Origin: Polaribacter sp.
GTDB taxonomy: Bacteria; Bacteroidota; Bacteroidia; Flavobacteriales; Flavobacteriaceae
NCBI RefSeq assembly: GCF_024639685.1
Contig: NZ_JAHEHX010000003.1
Span: 124,001 to 188,000 of the forward strand
DNA: 64,000 nucleotides
Direction of reading: 5' to 3'
Shown piece by piece: positions 47,012 through 56,607 of the stretch. A program made the position numbers and the translations under genes. The notes beneath the pieces are model-generated. The model was not told where the DNA came from. It saw nothing but the letters and a program-made list of their open reading frames with translations, and searched no databases. Numbering within the stretch: position 1 is the stretch's first letter; every line of letters starts with the position of its first letter.

Positions 47012-48136
47012 TTAACCCTTTTTAATTTGATTGATGATGTTTGTATAATCGTCAGGATTATTCACAAAATCAAGTTCAGAAACATCAATTACTAAGGTGT
47101 TTAAATTTTGTTGCGTACTTATAAAGCTTTTGTAACCGTCATGTATTTTCTGTAAATAAGAAGCTTCTATATTTTGCTCATAATCTCTACCACGTTTTTT
47201 TATGTTTTCTAAAAGACGCGTGGTGTTTTGGTAGAGATAAACATATAAATCTGGCTTTGTTATTTCTTTATACATTAAATCGAACATTTTACGATACAGC
47301 AAATATTCCTCTTTTTGTAAAGTAATTTGAGCAAAAATTAACGATTTAAAAATGTAGTAATCAGAAACTACAAAGTTTTTAAATAAGTCTAATTGTGCTA
47401 AATCATCTGATAATTGCTGATACCTATCAGCCAGAAAACTCATTTCTAATGGAAAGGCAAAGCGTTCTTTATCTTCGTAAAATTTTGGTAAAAAGGGATT
47501 GTCTGCAAATCGTTCTAAAACAATTTTTGCATTAAATTCATCAGACATCATTTTAGAAAGTGATGTTTTACCTGCACCAATATTACCTTCAATTGCAATG
47601 TAATTGTATTTTTCTGATATTGGAATTGGTCTCTTTAGTTTTTCATGTACCAAAGTTATTTCAGAATCATCACTACAATTTTGTAAACAGATCGTAATTT
47701 TTTGTTTTTCTATTGGATGAATAATTGATCCAGCAATTTCAGCTAAAGGAACCATCACAAATTTGCGTGCTAACATTTTTGAATGTGGTACAATAAGCAT
47801 TTTAGAAAAGATGATTTCATCATCAAACAACAACATATCTATATCTATGTTTCTGTCTGCGTAACCAGCTGTATCTTTACGTTCTCTACCTAAGTCGCTT
47901 TCGATATTTAGAAGAATTTGCATTAACTTTTCTGGTGGATGGTAGGTGGTTACTTTTATGCATATATTATAAAAATCATTACTATCAAACCCCCAAGATT
48001 CAGTTTTATAAATAGAAGAAATACCAAGAACAGCACCTACTTTATTTGCAATAAGATCTATTGCTCTTTGTAAGTTTTCTTTTTTATTTCCTTGGTTTGT
48101 GCCTAAAGATAGATAAGTGATTCTTTGAATTTTCAT
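47012..48136 (-). CDS. folK: HPPK (FolK) fused to a deoxynucleoside kinase
   Basis: One 374-residue chain holds two enzymes. Residues about 1-150 are 6-hydroxymethyl-7,8-dihydropterin pyrophosphokinase (SLGTNQGNK, YADRNIDIDML, PHSKMLARKFVMVPL), which primes pterin for folate synthesis. Residues about 175-374 are a dNK/dCK-type kinase (IAIEGNIGAGKTSLSKM P-loop, ERFADNPFLP, KKRGRDYEQ lid), which phosphorylates salvaged deoxynucleosides. The longest frame starts at 48163, but ATG 48136 fits the FolK N-terminus. I recall similar fusions in other Bacteroidota, where the enzymes both feed nucleotide metabolism. Confidence 0.92.
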   Translation of the reverse strand: MKIQRITYLSLGTNQGNKKENLQRAIDLIANKVGAVLGISSIYKTESWGFDSNDFYNICIKVTTYHPPEKLMQILLNIESDLGRERKDTAGYADRNIDIDMLLFDDEIIFSKMLIVPHSKMLARKFVMVPLAEIAGSIIHPIEKQKITICLQNCSDDSEITLVHEKLKRPIPISEKYNYIAIEGNIGAGKTSLSKMMSDEFNAKIVLERFADNPFLPKFYEDKERFAFPLEMSFLADRYQQLSDDLAQLDLFKNFVVSDYYIFKSLIFAQITLQKEEYLLYRKMFDLMYKEITKPDLYVYLYQNTTRLLENIKKRGRDYEQNIEASYLQKIHDGYKSFISTQQNLNTLVIDVSELDFVNNPDDYTNIINQIKKG

Positions 48137-48163
48137 AAGAAACACAAAGAAACAAAAAAGCAT

Positions 48164-48197
48164 AAAAAAATCGTCAATTTTAATTGGCGATTTTTTT
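48164..48197. terminator. Hairpin upstream of folK
   Basis: A 16-bp stem (48164-48179 with 48182-48197) with one G-U pair and A/T runs on both sides. It can act as a second terminator for pnp on the minus strand. Confidence 0.6.
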
Positions 48198-48263
48198 ATG
48201 AAATGATTCTAATGATATATTTGCCATAAATGATAAAACTAATGAAATAGTAAATAAGTGTAC

Positions 48264-48299
48264 AAAAAAAACCTATTAAGTTTTTACTTAACAGGTTTT
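48264..48299 (-). terminator. Intrinsic terminator after pnp
   Basis: On the minus strand AAAACCTGTTAAG pairs with CTTAATAGGTTTT (48287-48299 with 48268-48280), one G-U pair, 6-base loop, then eight T. Confidence 0.8.
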
Positions 48300-48325
48300 A
48301 TAGTATCATTTAAAAAAGAAATTAT

Positions 48326-50569
48326 TTACTCTTTTTTATCTTCTCTTGGTTTGCGATCATCACGTCTGTTATCACGTCCACGATTATCTCTTCCTCTATT
48401 ATCTCTACCTCCAGAGCGTTTATCATCTCTAGGTGGTCTTGCTACATAACCTTCTGGTTTTGGAAACAATGCTTTTCTAGATACTTTTTCTTTACGTGTT
48501 CTTGGGTCTATACCAAAGTATTTTACATCTAAAACATCACCTAAATTAACTACATCTGTTACATTATCTGTGCGTTCCCAAGCTAATTCACTAACGTGTA
48601 ATAAAACTTCATTTCCTGGAGCTTCTGTATATTCTACAACAGCACCAAAGTCTAACATTTTAATTACTTTAACTTCGTACACAGAACCTTTTTCTGGTTT
48701 GAATAACATTGATTCAATTTTAGCAATCACTGCATCCATTCCTTCAGGTTTAGTACCTAAAATTTCGATAATACCTTCTTCTGTTACTGGGTCTTCTGTA
48801 ATTACAATTGTAGTTTCAGTTTCTTTTTGTAACTCTTGAATGTGTTTACCTCCTGGACCAATAAACGCACCAATTAAATCATTTGGTATACGTCTAGTAA
48901 TCATTTTTGGAGCATGAGCTTTTACATCATTGTTAGGAGTGTTAATTGTGTCTGTTAACTTCCCTAAAATATGTAAACGACCATCTCTTGCTTGTTTTAG
49001 TGCATTAACTAAAATTTCGTAAGAAAGTCCTTTAACTTTAATATCCATTTGACAAGCTGTAATACCATCTGCTGTACCAGTTACTTTAAAGTCCATATCT
49101 CCTAAGTGATCTTCATCTCCTAAAATGTCAGATAAAACTGCATAGTTTTCACCATCAGAAATTAATCCCATAGCAATACCAGAAACTGGTTTCTTTAATT
49201 GTACACCAGCATCCATTAATGCCATAGTTCCAGAACAAACAGTGGCCATAGAAGAAGAACCATTAGATTCTAATACTTCAGACACTACTCTTACTGTATA
49301 TGGGCAATCAGCAGGAATCATTCCTTTTAATGCTCTTTGAGCTAAGTTTCCATGACCAACTTCTCTTCTAGATGTTCCTCTTATTGGACGCGCTTCACCA
49401 GTAGAAAAAGGAGGGAAGTTGTAGTGTAAATAGAAAGTCTCTTCACCTTCAAAAGAAGGCATATCTATTTGATTAGCTTCTCTACTTGTACCTAAAGTAA
49501 CTGTTGCTAAAGCTTGAGTTTCTCCACGTGTAAAGATTGATGAACCATGCGTTGACGGTAAGTAATCCACCTCACACCAAATTGGTCTAATATCTGTTGT
49601 TTTACGGCCATCTAAACGTAAACCTTCTTTTAATGTTAAATCGCGAATTGCATTTTTTTGAGCTTTAGAAACATATTTAGAAATTAAATTTCCATATTCA
49701 GCTTGCTCTTCTTCAGAAAATGAACTTTTTACTTCTTCTTTAATTGCGCTAAAAGCTGCACTTCTTTCATGTTTAGCAGAACCTGCTTTCGCAATTTCGT
49801 ATGTTTTATCATACACTAAATCATGAATTTTATTTTCTAAATCTTCATTTGTAGTTTCTGGTGTATATTCACGAGTTTCTTTTTTACCAAAAGCTTCTGC
49901 TAAGGCAACTTGTGCAGCACACTGTACTTTAATAGCTTCATGGGCAAACTTAATTGCTTCAGCCATCTCCTCTTCTGAACACTCATCCATTTCACCTTCT
50001 ACCATCATTACAGAGTCTGCAGAGGCACCAATCATCATATCAATATCAGCTTCTGCTAATTGTGCTCTTGTAGGGTTGATGATAAACTCTCCATTTACTC
50101 TACCAACTCTAACTTCAGAAATTGGGCATTCGAATGGTAAATCTGATAATTGAATAGCGGCAGAAGCAGCTAAACCAGCCATTGCATCTGGCATAACATC
50201 ATCATCATGAGACATCATCTGAATCATAACCTGAGTCTCTGAATGGTAATCTTTTGGAAATAATGGACGTAAAACACGGTCTACTAAACGCATTGTTAAT
50301 ACTTCACCATCACTTGGTCTTGCTTCTCTTTTAAAGAAACCTCCAGGATAACGTCCTGCAGCAGCAAACTTTTCTCTATAATCTACAGTTAAAGGTAAAA
50401 AATCTACATCTTTCTGTTCGTAGTTAGAAACTACAGTACACAATAACATACATTTACCTGACTGAACAACAACTGAACCATGGGCTTGTTTTGCAAGCTT
50501 ACCGGTTTCTAATGAGATGGTTCTTCCATCTCCAAGGTCTATAACCTCTCTAAATACTTTTGGAATCAT
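48326..50569 (-). CDS. pnp: Polyribonucleotide nucleotidyltransferase (PNPase) with RG-rich tail
   Basis: PNPase degrades RNA phosphorolytically from the 3' end. The 747 residues carry two RNase PH domains, KH ([19 protein letters not shown]) and S1 ([21 protein letters not shown]) domains. An added 40-residue tail with repeats of RDNRG (about 705-747) is Arg/Asp/Gly-rich, like RNA-binding tails elsewhere. It follows rpsO, the order also seen in E. coli, but rpsO has its own terminator. Confidence 0.97.
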   Translation of the reverse strand: MIPKVFREVIDLGDGRTISLETGKLAKQAHGSVVVQSGKCMLLCTVVSNYEQKDVDFLPLTVDYREKFAAAGRYPGGFFKREARPSDGEVLTMRLVDRVLRPLFPKDYHSETQVMIQMMSHDDDVMPDAMAGLAASAAIQLSDLPFECPISEVRVGRVNGEFIINPTRAQLAEADIDMMIGASADSVMMVEGEMDECSEEEMAEAIKFAHEAIKVQCAAQVALAEAFGKKETREYTPETTNEDLENKIHDLVYDKTYEIAKAGSAKHERSAAFSAIKEEVKSSFSEEEQAEYGNLISKYVSKAQKNAIRDLTLKEGLRLDGRKTTDIRPIWCEVDYLPSTHGSSIFTRGETQALATVTLGTSREANQIDMPSFEGEETFYLHYNFPPFSTGEARPIRGTSRREVGHGNLAQRALKGMIPADCPYTVRVVSEVLESNGSSSMATVCSGTMALMDAGVQLKKPVSGIAMGLISDGENYAVLSDILGDEDHLGDMDFKVTGTADGITACQMDIKVKGLSYEILVNALKQARDGRLHILGKLTDTINTPNNDVKAHAPKMITRRIPNDLIGAFIGPGGKHIQELQKETETTIVITEDPVTEEGIIEILGTKPEGMDAVIAKIESMLFKPEKGSVYEVKVIKMLDFGAVVEYTEAPGNEVLLHVSELAWERTDNVTDVVNLGDVLDVKYFGIDPRTRKEKVSRKALFPKPEGYVARPPRDDKRSGGRDNRGRDNRGRDNRRDDRKPREDKKE

Positions 50570-50719
50570 AAATGAATTCTAAATTTAAATTACTAATTAC
50601 TTGTTGTTGTGTTGTAGTTGTTATGTGTTTTTTCCAATGGAAATACAAAAGGTTTGTTACTTCTTTTGATTTTTTTATAAAGTGTCTGTTTTCGTCAACA
50701 GAAATAATTACAATAAATA

Positions 50720-50750
50720 AAAAAGAGGCACGTTTATAGAGCCTCTTTTT
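50720..50750. terminator. Intrinsic terminator after rpsO
   Basis: AAAAAGAGGC/GCCTCTTTTT (50720-50729 with 50741-50750), 11-base loop, T-run on the minus strand. Confidence 0.85.
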
Positions 50751-50758
50751 AGTAAGAA

Positions 50759-51028
50759 TTATTTTCTAATTCCTAATTCTTTAATTATTGCACGGTATCT
50801 AGCAATATCAGTTTTCTTTAGATAATCTAATAAACTTCTACGCTTACCAACCATCATTACTAAAGAACGCTCAGTGTTAAAATCTTTTCGATTGTTTTTT
50901 AAGTGCTCTGTTAAATGGTTAATTCTGTGCGTAAATAACGCAATTTGACCTTCTGAAGAACCAGTATCGTTTTTTCCTTTACCGTGTTTTTCGAAGATTC
51001 CTTCTTTTACTTCTTTAGTTAAGTACAT
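50759..51028 (-). CDS. rpsO: 30S ribosomal protein S15
   Basis: An 89-residue primary 16S rRNA-binding protein with the family motifs TGSSEGQIALFTHRINHLTEHL and VGKRRSLLDYLKK. Its leader is about 49 bases, with TATATTTG at 51084-51091 and a 6-bp hairpin right at the predicted 5' end (51061-51077). Confidence 0.98.
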   Translation of the reverse strand: MYLTKEVKEGIFEKHGKGKNDTGSSEGQIALFTHRINHLTEHLKNNRKDFNTERSLVMMVGKRRSLLDYLKKTDIARYRAIIKELGIRK

Positions 51029-51060
51029 GCCAATATTATTTAAATGATTTTTATGTATAT

Positions 51061-51077
51061 CAATGATGTTTTCATTG
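51061..51077 (-). promoter_or_regulatory. Hairpin at the 5' end of the rpsO leader
   Basis: CAATGA/TCATTG stem with a 5-base loop, starting at the predicted transcript start. It could stabilise the mRNA or take part in S15 autoregulation; both are inference. Confidence 0.35.
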
Positions 51078-51083
51078 AAGTTG

Positions 51084-51091
51084 CAAATATA
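51084..51091 (-). promoter_or_regulatory. -7 element of rpsO
   Basis: TATATTTG on the minus strand, a perfect consensus match, about 56 bases before the ATG. Confidence 0.5.
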
Positions 51092-51133
51092 ATCTTATTT
51101 TTTAGAATAACTAATTGAATTAGAACCTTTTTA

Positions 51134-51991
51134 TTATGCTCTAACAGGTATATTCTGTATCAAATCAATGTATAGATTTACTTGTTTTTTTAAATTTTTA
51201 CGTTCATAAATGGCATCTAAAAATCCGTGTTCTAGTAAGAACTCCGATTTTTGAAAACCATCTGGTAAATCTTTTCCTGTGGTATCTTTTACGACTCTTG
51301 GGCCTGCAAACGCAATTAATGCATTAGGCTCTGCAATATTTATATCTCCTAACATAGCATAAGAAGCTGTTGTACCACCTGTTGTTGGATCTGTACATAA
51401 TGAAATATAAGGAATTTTAGCCTCTGCTAACTGTGCTAGTTTTGCAGATGTTTTTACCAATTGCATTAAAGAGAGTGATGCTTCCATCATTCTTGCTCCT
51501 CCAGATTTAGAAACCATCAAAAACGGAATTTTGTTTTCTATACTGTAATTGATTGCTCTTGCAATTTTTTCACCAACTACAGATCCCATAGACCCTCCAA
51601 TAAAGGCAAAATCCATGGCAGCAATAACTAAATCTTTACCTAAAGATTTACCAACTGCAGTTCTTACAGAATCTTTTAGTTTAGTTTTTTCTTGAGCAGC
51701 TTTTAATCTTTCTGGGTATTTTTTAGTATCCTCAAACTTTAAAGGATCTTTGGAGGTTAAAGATTCATTCAACTCCTCAAATTTATTATCATCAAAAAAT
51801 AACTCGAAATATTCTTTACTTCCAATTCTTACATGGTAACCATCTTCTGGACTGACGTAGAGGTTTTTCTTTAATTCTTCTGTATCTATAATTTTACCAC
51901 TAGGTGTCTTATACCAAAGACCTTTAGGAGTATCTTTTTTCTCTTCTGTTGGTGTTTGTATTCCTTTATCAGTTCTTTTAAACCAAGCCAT
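51134..51991 (-). CDS. accD: Acetyl-CoA carboxylase carboxyltransferase subunit beta, zinc cysteines absent
   Basis: AccD with AccA moves the carboxyl group from biotin to acetyl-CoA to make malonyl-CoA for fatty acids. The 285-residue protein has the crotonase-type core: [49 protein letters not shown]. The N-terminal zinc ribbon (two CxxC pairs in E. coli) is replaced by [13 protein letters not shown] and [13 protein letters not shown], with no cysteine. The fold framework remains. Promoter TTG-N18-TATATTTG ends 64 bases upstream. Confidence 0.95.
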   Translation of the reverse strand: MAWFKRTDKGIQTPTEEKKDTPKGLWYKTPSGKIIDTEELKKNLYVSPEDGYHVRIGSKEYFELFFDDNKFEELNESLTSKDPLKFEDTKKYPERLKAAQEKTKLKDSVRTAVGKSLGKDLVIAAMDFAFIGGSMGSVVGEKIARAINYSIENKIPFLMVSKSGGARMMEASLSLMQLVKTSAKLAQLAEAKIPYISLCTDPTTGGTTASYAMLGDINIAEPNALIAFAGPRVVKDTTGKDLPDGFQKSEFLLEHGFLDAIYERKNLKKQVNLYIDLIQNIPVRA

Positions 51992-52054
51992 ATAGTTTAC
52001 TTTTAATTAACTTTTTACAATTTAATCTTTCCTTTTCGTCCTAAAGCAAGTGTA

Positions 52055-52062
52055 CAAATATA
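52055..52062 (-). promoter_or_regulatory. -7 element of accD
   Basis: TATATTTG on the minus strand, with TTG 18 bases upstream as the -33 element. Confidence 0.55.
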
Positions 52063-52120
52063 ACAGTTTTTGTGAATTAACAATATTTCTTTAATTGATT
52101 ATTTTTAAGTGTTTTGTACA

Positions 52121-52156
52121 AAAAAAGCATTTTGAATTTTACCTCAAAATGCTTTT
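52121..52156 (-). terminator. Intrinsic terminator after fbaA
   Basis: AAAAGCATTTTGA/TCAAAATGCTTTT (52123-52135 with 52144-52156), 8-base loop, T-run on the minus strand. Confidence 0.85.
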
Positions 52157-52176
52157 CTTATTGTTGTTACTTGTGT

Positions 52177-53244
52177 TTACAAAGTATCTACATTATTTAA
52201 GTCTGCAAATGCTTGTTTTAAACGCGCTTTAAAAGTTTCTTCTCCTAAACGTAACCATTTTCTAGGATCGTAATATTTTTTATTTGGTTGATCTGCTCCA
52301 TCAGGATTACCAATTTGCGTTGCTAAATAAGGCGCATTATCTTGCATATAATCTCTAATCCCTTCTGTAAATGCAAATTGTAAATCTGTGTCTATATTCA
52401 TTTTAATAACACCATAACCAATAGCTTCTCTAATTTCTTCTACAGTAGAACCAGAACCACCATGAAAAACAAAATCGATATGATTTTCCTCAACTCCGTA
52501 TTTTTTTGTAATAAATTCTTGAGAGTTTTTAAGAATTTTTGGTGTTAATTTTACGTTTCCAGGCTTGTAAACACCATGTACATTTCCAAAAGCTGCAGCA
52601 ATCGTAAATTGAGGAGATACTTTTAATAACTCTTCGTAAGCGTAGGCAACTTCTTCTGGTTGTGTATACAACTTAGAGACATCTACATCAGAGTTATCTA
52701 CACCATCTTCTTCACCTCCAGTAATCCCTAATTCAATTTCTAAAGTCATACCCATTTTGCTCATTCTAGCTAAGTATTCTTTACAAATTTCTATATTTTC
52801 TTCAATTGGTTCTTCAGATAAATCTATCATATGAGAACTGTATAGAGGTTTACCTGTTTCTGCAAAATGTTTTTCTGAAGCATCTAACAAACCATCGATC
52901 CATGGTAATAATTTTTTTGCACAGTGGTCTGTATGTAAAATTACAGGCACACCATAAGCTTCTGCTAAAGTGTGTACATGCTTTGCACCTGCTATACCAC
53001 CTGCAATTGCTGATTGTTGATTTTCGTTAGATAAACCTTTACCTGCATTAAACTGAGCACCTCCATTAGAAAACTGAATAATTACTGGAGCATTAAGCTC
53101 TTTAGCAGTTTCTAAAACACCATTAATTGAGTTAGAACCAATAACATTCACTGCTGGTAGTGCAAACCCTTTTTTCTTTGCATAGTTAAAAATCTCTTGA
53201 ACTTCTTTTCCTGTTGCAACACCAGGATTTATATTGTTACTCAT
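52177..53244 (-). CDS. fbaA: Class II fructose-bisphosphate aldolase
   Basis: A zinc-dependent aldolase of glycolysis and gluconeogenesis, 355 residues. ILHTDHCAKKLLPW holds the zinc His and catalytic Asp, SHMIDLSEEP and ELGITGGEEDG further ligands, and FVFHGGSGST the phosphate loop. The FbaA/class IIA subtype fits the length. TATTTTTG (53271-53278) lies upstream; a strong terminator follows. Confidence 0.96.
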   Translation of the reverse strand: MSNNINPGVATGKEVQEIFNYAKKKGFALPAVNVIGSNSINGVLETAKELNAPVIIQFSNGGAQFNAGKGLSNENQQSAIAGGIAGAKHVHTLAEAYGVPVILHTDHCAKKLLPWIDGLLDASEKHFAETGKPLYSSHMIDLSEEPIEENIEICKEYLARMSKMGMTLEIELGITGGEEDGVDNSDVDVSKLYTQPEEVAYAYEELLKVSPQFTIAAAFGNVHGVYKPGNVKLTPKILKNSQEFITKKYGVEENHIDFVFHGGSGSTVEEIREAIGYGVIKMNIDTDLQFAFTEGIRDYMQDNAPYLATQIGNPDGADQPNKKYYDPRKWLRLGEETFKARLKQAFADLNNVDTL

Positions 53245-53270
53245 TATTATTAGTTTTATTTGATCTATGT

Positions 53271-53278
53271 CAAAAATA
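53271..53278 (-). promoter_or_regulatory. -7 element of fbaA
   Basis: TATTTTTG on the minus strand, matching TAnnTTTG, 26 bases before the ATG. Confidence 0.45.
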
Positions 53279-53336
53279 CTAAAATTAAGGAGTTAATTTT
53301 AAATGGATAAACATAAATCACGAAAACGTTACCTTT

Positions 53337-55808
53337 TTAAAAAGGATAGTTGATACCTATATTGTATACTGCATTACTAAAATTGTAGTTTCTAAACCAT
53401 TTTTGGTTTTGTAAATAGGGTTCATAAGTTTTAAAACCTACATCAAATCTTAGAATTAAAAAATTAAAATCTACTCTTGCTCCAAGACCAGAGCCAATAG
53501 CAATATTTTGAAGTGAAGAAAAATTAGTTAACTTCTCATTTTCGTTAACAAAACTAGATCCAGAAATGTCCCAAATATTCCCTGCATCTATAAATAAAGC
53601 TCCTTTTAATTTTCCAACTACATCAAAGCGATATTCTAAACTACTTAAAAACTTAAAACTACCAATATTAAATTCTAAACCATTATTTCTGGCTCCAGGA
53701 CCTAATTCATAAGTTTGCCATGCTCTAATATCATTAGATCCACCTGCAAAATAAGCTTTAACAAATGGAATGCTAGAATTGTCATAAGTAAATATGGCTC
53801 CTAAAAAAGTTCTAAATGCAATAACTGAATTGTTATTCATTTCCCAAAACTTCTTATATTCTATATCTGTTTTAAAGTATTGAGCTAAAGGAATATTTAA
53901 AAATGTCTTTTTGTTGTTTTCATTTCTCTCTGATGAAAAAAGTCCTAAAAAATTTCCTGAATTGGCAATTCTTGCTCTAAAAAAAGAAAAGTTATTGTCT
54001 TTAAAACTTGTTTGGTTATTAAAGGTGTATGAGTAGGCCAAAATAGGGATCAAGAAATCTGAAGTTATAATATTATAACGATTAAGAATATTTAAACTAG
54101 TGTTATACTCCTCTGGATTTGAAGCTCGGAAATTAGCATCATTAACTACAGTGTTCATAAAATTAGTAGCGCCATTAGGTAATGTTAAATCGTTACTTGT
54201 ATTGTTATACAATTTTGAAATGGAATTTAAAGTTTGGTATTCTGAATTGTAAATGTTAAAAAAACTACTGACGTTTAAGTTTTTTATGTACTGGGTGTTA
54301 AAAATTTCTAATTGTATAGTTTTAGTTGGCGAATATTGCCACTTGTAGTCGGTTAGGAATGTAAATGTTTGTCTGTCTAATCCTATATTTTTTTGAAAAC
54401 TAGACCCTAAAGAAAAGAGTGTTCTAGGAGACATTTGTTTAGGTACAAATTTGCTTAACCCAAAAGGAGCTACAAAACGAGGTATTTCTAAAGATAAATC
54501 TGATCCAATTTCCCAACCAGGTCCATTTTGAGAATTAAACCAAGAACCTAAAAAAGACATTTTTGCTAATTCTGCACCCTTAAAAGTGTTTCTATTAGTT
54601 AATGAAAACTTTCCTGAGACTCCTATATTTCTAATATTGGAATGTGTTAATTCTGTATCAAACCCTAAGGTGTATTTTTCAAATGGTGCTAAAAAAATAT
54701 CTGCAGTCAATTCGTCTTCAGCATTTCGTTCGTAAGAGAATTTTATAATAGTAGATTTAAAGTTGTTTAATAATTTTAAATTCCTTCTTGTTAAATTAGT
54801 TAGAGTATCTTTATAAATGCCATCTTTTTTTAAAAAAATATTTTCGTAAAGGTATTTTGGATTGTAAAGTATCTTGTTGTAAGCTAGAAACTGAACTCCT
54901 TTATAATTTAAAGTGTCTTTAAATTTTTGTAAACTATTGTTAAATGAATAATCGGTAATAACATTAATTTTTCTAATTGTATGCAATTTGTAGGGCCTCT
55001 CTATATATTTACCATTATTTTCTATTAACCTATTCGAAGAAACTAAAAAATCTACATTTGTTTTGTTATCTGTTCTGGTAGAATCTACATAAAATCCAAG
55101 AGCAGATTCTGTAAAATTATAAATACCATTGTTTCTAAATAGCTTAACCACTTCTTTGGCTTCGTTTCTAAATGTTTGATCTTTATATTGCTCTCCCTTT
55201 TTTAATAAACTTGTAATCCCAGAATTTTTGTAAATAGAATCTAAAATTGGTGATTGAATTTTAATTTGAATGCTATCAAAAACAGTTGGATTTCCTTTGT
55301 TAATTCGATAAGTAACTTTCGCTTTCTTTTTTAACGTGTCTATTTTAGCGCTTACTTTAGATTTAAAGAAACCCTGTGTTTTGTAATAAGCAGATAAGTT
55401 GTCTTGGGTTTTTTTTATTTTTTTTTCATTTAGCAATTCTGGAGCATCAAACTCTAAAAACCATTTATTTAGGTTAATAAAAGAGTTAGCGTAAGCAATA
55501 CTTTGCTTTTCAGAAAAAAATCTTTTGATAAATTGATAAGACTTAGGGTTTTTAATTGCCCATTCAGAGGCTTTTTTGGGTTTAGAGGTATCTCCAATAT
55601 TATAAAAATATACACCAAAAGGCATTCCTAAAAATCGAGAATTTGGTTTTTGAAGGATGTATTTTTGTAATTCTGTTCCACTAGTTTTTACACTATCTAT
55701 AACAATCGTGTTTTTTGTGAGGAGATATTTACCATCAATAACATGCTCTGTAGAATTACATGAGAATAAAAAGAAAATTAATAAAAAATAAATCGATAGT
55801 TTTTTCAT
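53337..55808 (-). CDS. tamL: TamL-type OMP85 outer-membrane lipoprotein
   Basis: An 823-residue BamA/TamA-like protein. ATG 55808 starts a lipoprotein signal with lipobox-like FLFSCNS (Cys about 17), POTRA-like domains follow (about 25-400), and the C-terminal OMP85 barrel (about 420-823) contains FAGGSNDIRAWQTYELGPG, the RGx-type loop region, and a final strand GINYPF. Lipidated TamA homologues are named TamL in Bacteroidota; they help insert outer-membrane proteins. Its TamB partner is not beside it here. The longest frame would start at 55874, upstream of the promoter candidate (55832-55839), so it is rejected. Confidence 0.88.
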   Translation of the reverse strand: MKKLSIYFLLIFFLFSCNSTEHVIDGKYLLTKNTIVIDSVKTSGTELQKYILQKPNSRFLGMPFGVYFYNIGDTSKPKKASEWAIKNPKSYQFIKRFFSEKQSIAYANSFINLNKWFLEFDAPELLNEKKIKKTQDNLSAYYKTQGFFKSKVSAKIDTLKKKAKVTYRINKGNPTVFDSIQIKIQSPILDSIYKNSGITSLLKKGEQYKDQTFRNEAKEVVKLFRNNGIYNFTESALGFYVDSTRTDNKTNVDFLVSSNRLIENNGKYIERPYKLHTIRKINVITDYSFNNSLQKFKDTLNYKGVQFLAYNKILYNPKYLYENIFLKKDGIYKDTLTNLTRRNLKLLNNFKSTIIKFSYERNAEDELTADIFLAPFEKYTLGFDTELTHSNIRNIGVSGKFSLTNRNTFKGAELAKMSFLGSWFNSQNGPGWEIGSDLSLEIPRFVAPFGLSKFVPKQMSPRTLFSLGSSFQKNIGLDRQTFTFLTDYKWQYSPTKTIQLEIFNTQYIKNLNVSSFFNIYNSEYQTLNSISKLYNNTSNDLTLPNGATNFMNTVVNDANFRASNPEEYNTSLNILNRYNIITSDFLIPILAYSYTFNNQTSFKDNNFSFFRARIANSGNFLGLFSSERNENNKKTFLNIPLAQYFKTDIEYKKFWEMNNNSVIAFRTFLGAIFTYDNSSIPFVKAYFAGGSNDIRAWQTYELGPGARNNGLEFNIGSFKFLSSLEYRFDVVGKLKGALFIDAGNIWDISGSSFVNENEKLTNFSSLQNIAIGSGLGARVDFNFLILRFDVGFKTYEPYLQNQKWFRNYNFSNAVYNIGINYPF

Positions 55809-55831
55809 TATTTTTGCAATCCAAAGAAATT

Positions 55832-55839
55832 CAAAAATA
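55832..55839 (-). promoter_or_regulatory. -7 element of tamL
   Basis: TATTTTTG on the minus strand; 23 bases between it and the ATG at 55808. It lies inside the longest upstream frame, which favours the shorter start. Confidence 0.45.
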
Positions 55840-55877
55840 GTATTTTCTTGTGGTTTATTTTTATTTAGAAGCAATTA

Positions 55878-56606
55878 ATGAGTGTCTCAAAAAATCAATT
55901 TAAGCTTATAAACAGTTTGTCTCAGAAAAAGTATCGAGAAAAACACGGTTTATTTGTTGCAGAGGGAGTAAAAGTTGTAGAAGAGTTGTTAAACTCTTCT
56001 CTAGAGCTTGCTTATTTATTTGCTTTGCCTTCTTTTGATTCTTCAAATTATAAAGAATGTGCTATTCAAATTTCTGAAAACGAATTAAAAAAGATGAGTA
56101 ATTTAAAGACACCTAATAATGTTTTGGCTGTTTTTAAAATTCCAAAAAAAATAGAACCCGAACAAACTGGTTTAAGTTTAGCACTAGATGCGGTTAACGA
56201 TCCTGGAAATCTGGGTACAATTATTCGTCTCTGCGATTGGTTTGGTATTCAACAATTAATATGTTCTACTACAACAGTAGATTGTTACAATCAAAAAGTA
56301 GTGCAAGCAAGTATGGGCTCTTTATCTCGAGTTTCCATTACATATCTTTCTTTACCCGATTTTTTAAGTAACACTAAACTTCCTACTTTTATTGCTGACA
56401 TGAATGGAGATAATGTTTATGATTCTTTGCTTCCTAAAGCGGGTGTTTTGGTAATGGGGAATGAGGCTAATGGTGTTTCTAACGAAATAAGATCTATAGT
56501 AAAACACAAGATTTCTATACCACAATTTGGTGAGACTCAGAAAACGGAAAGTTTAAATGTAGCTACTGCTACTGCTATATTATTGAGCGAGTTTAAACGA
56601 AAGTAG
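55878..56606 (+). CDS. TrmH/SpoU-family RNA 2'-O-methyltransferase
   Basis: A 242-residue enzyme with an N-terminal substrate-binding domain (about 1-90, REKHGLFVAEGVKVVEELL) and the knotted SPOUT domain, including ALDAVNDPGNLGTIIRLCDW (motif 1), VLVMGNEANGVS (motif 2), and SLNVATATAILLSEF (motif 3). It uses S-adenosylmethionine to methylate rRNA or tRNA; the target cannot be assigned. Divergent from tamL and convergent, one base apart, with porT. Confidence 0.92.
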   Translation: MSVSKNQFKLINSLSQKKYREKHGLFVAEGVKVVEELLNSSLELAYLFALPSFDSSNYKECAIQISENELKKMSNLKTPNNVLAVFKIPKKIEPEQTGLSLALDAVNDPGNLGTIIRLCDWFGIQQLICSTTTVDCYNQKVVQASMGSLSRVSITYLSLPDFLSNTKLPTFIADMNGDNVYDSLLPKAGVLVMGNEANGVSNEIRSIVKHKISIPQFGETQKTESLNVATATAILLSEFKRK

Positions 56607-56607
56607 C

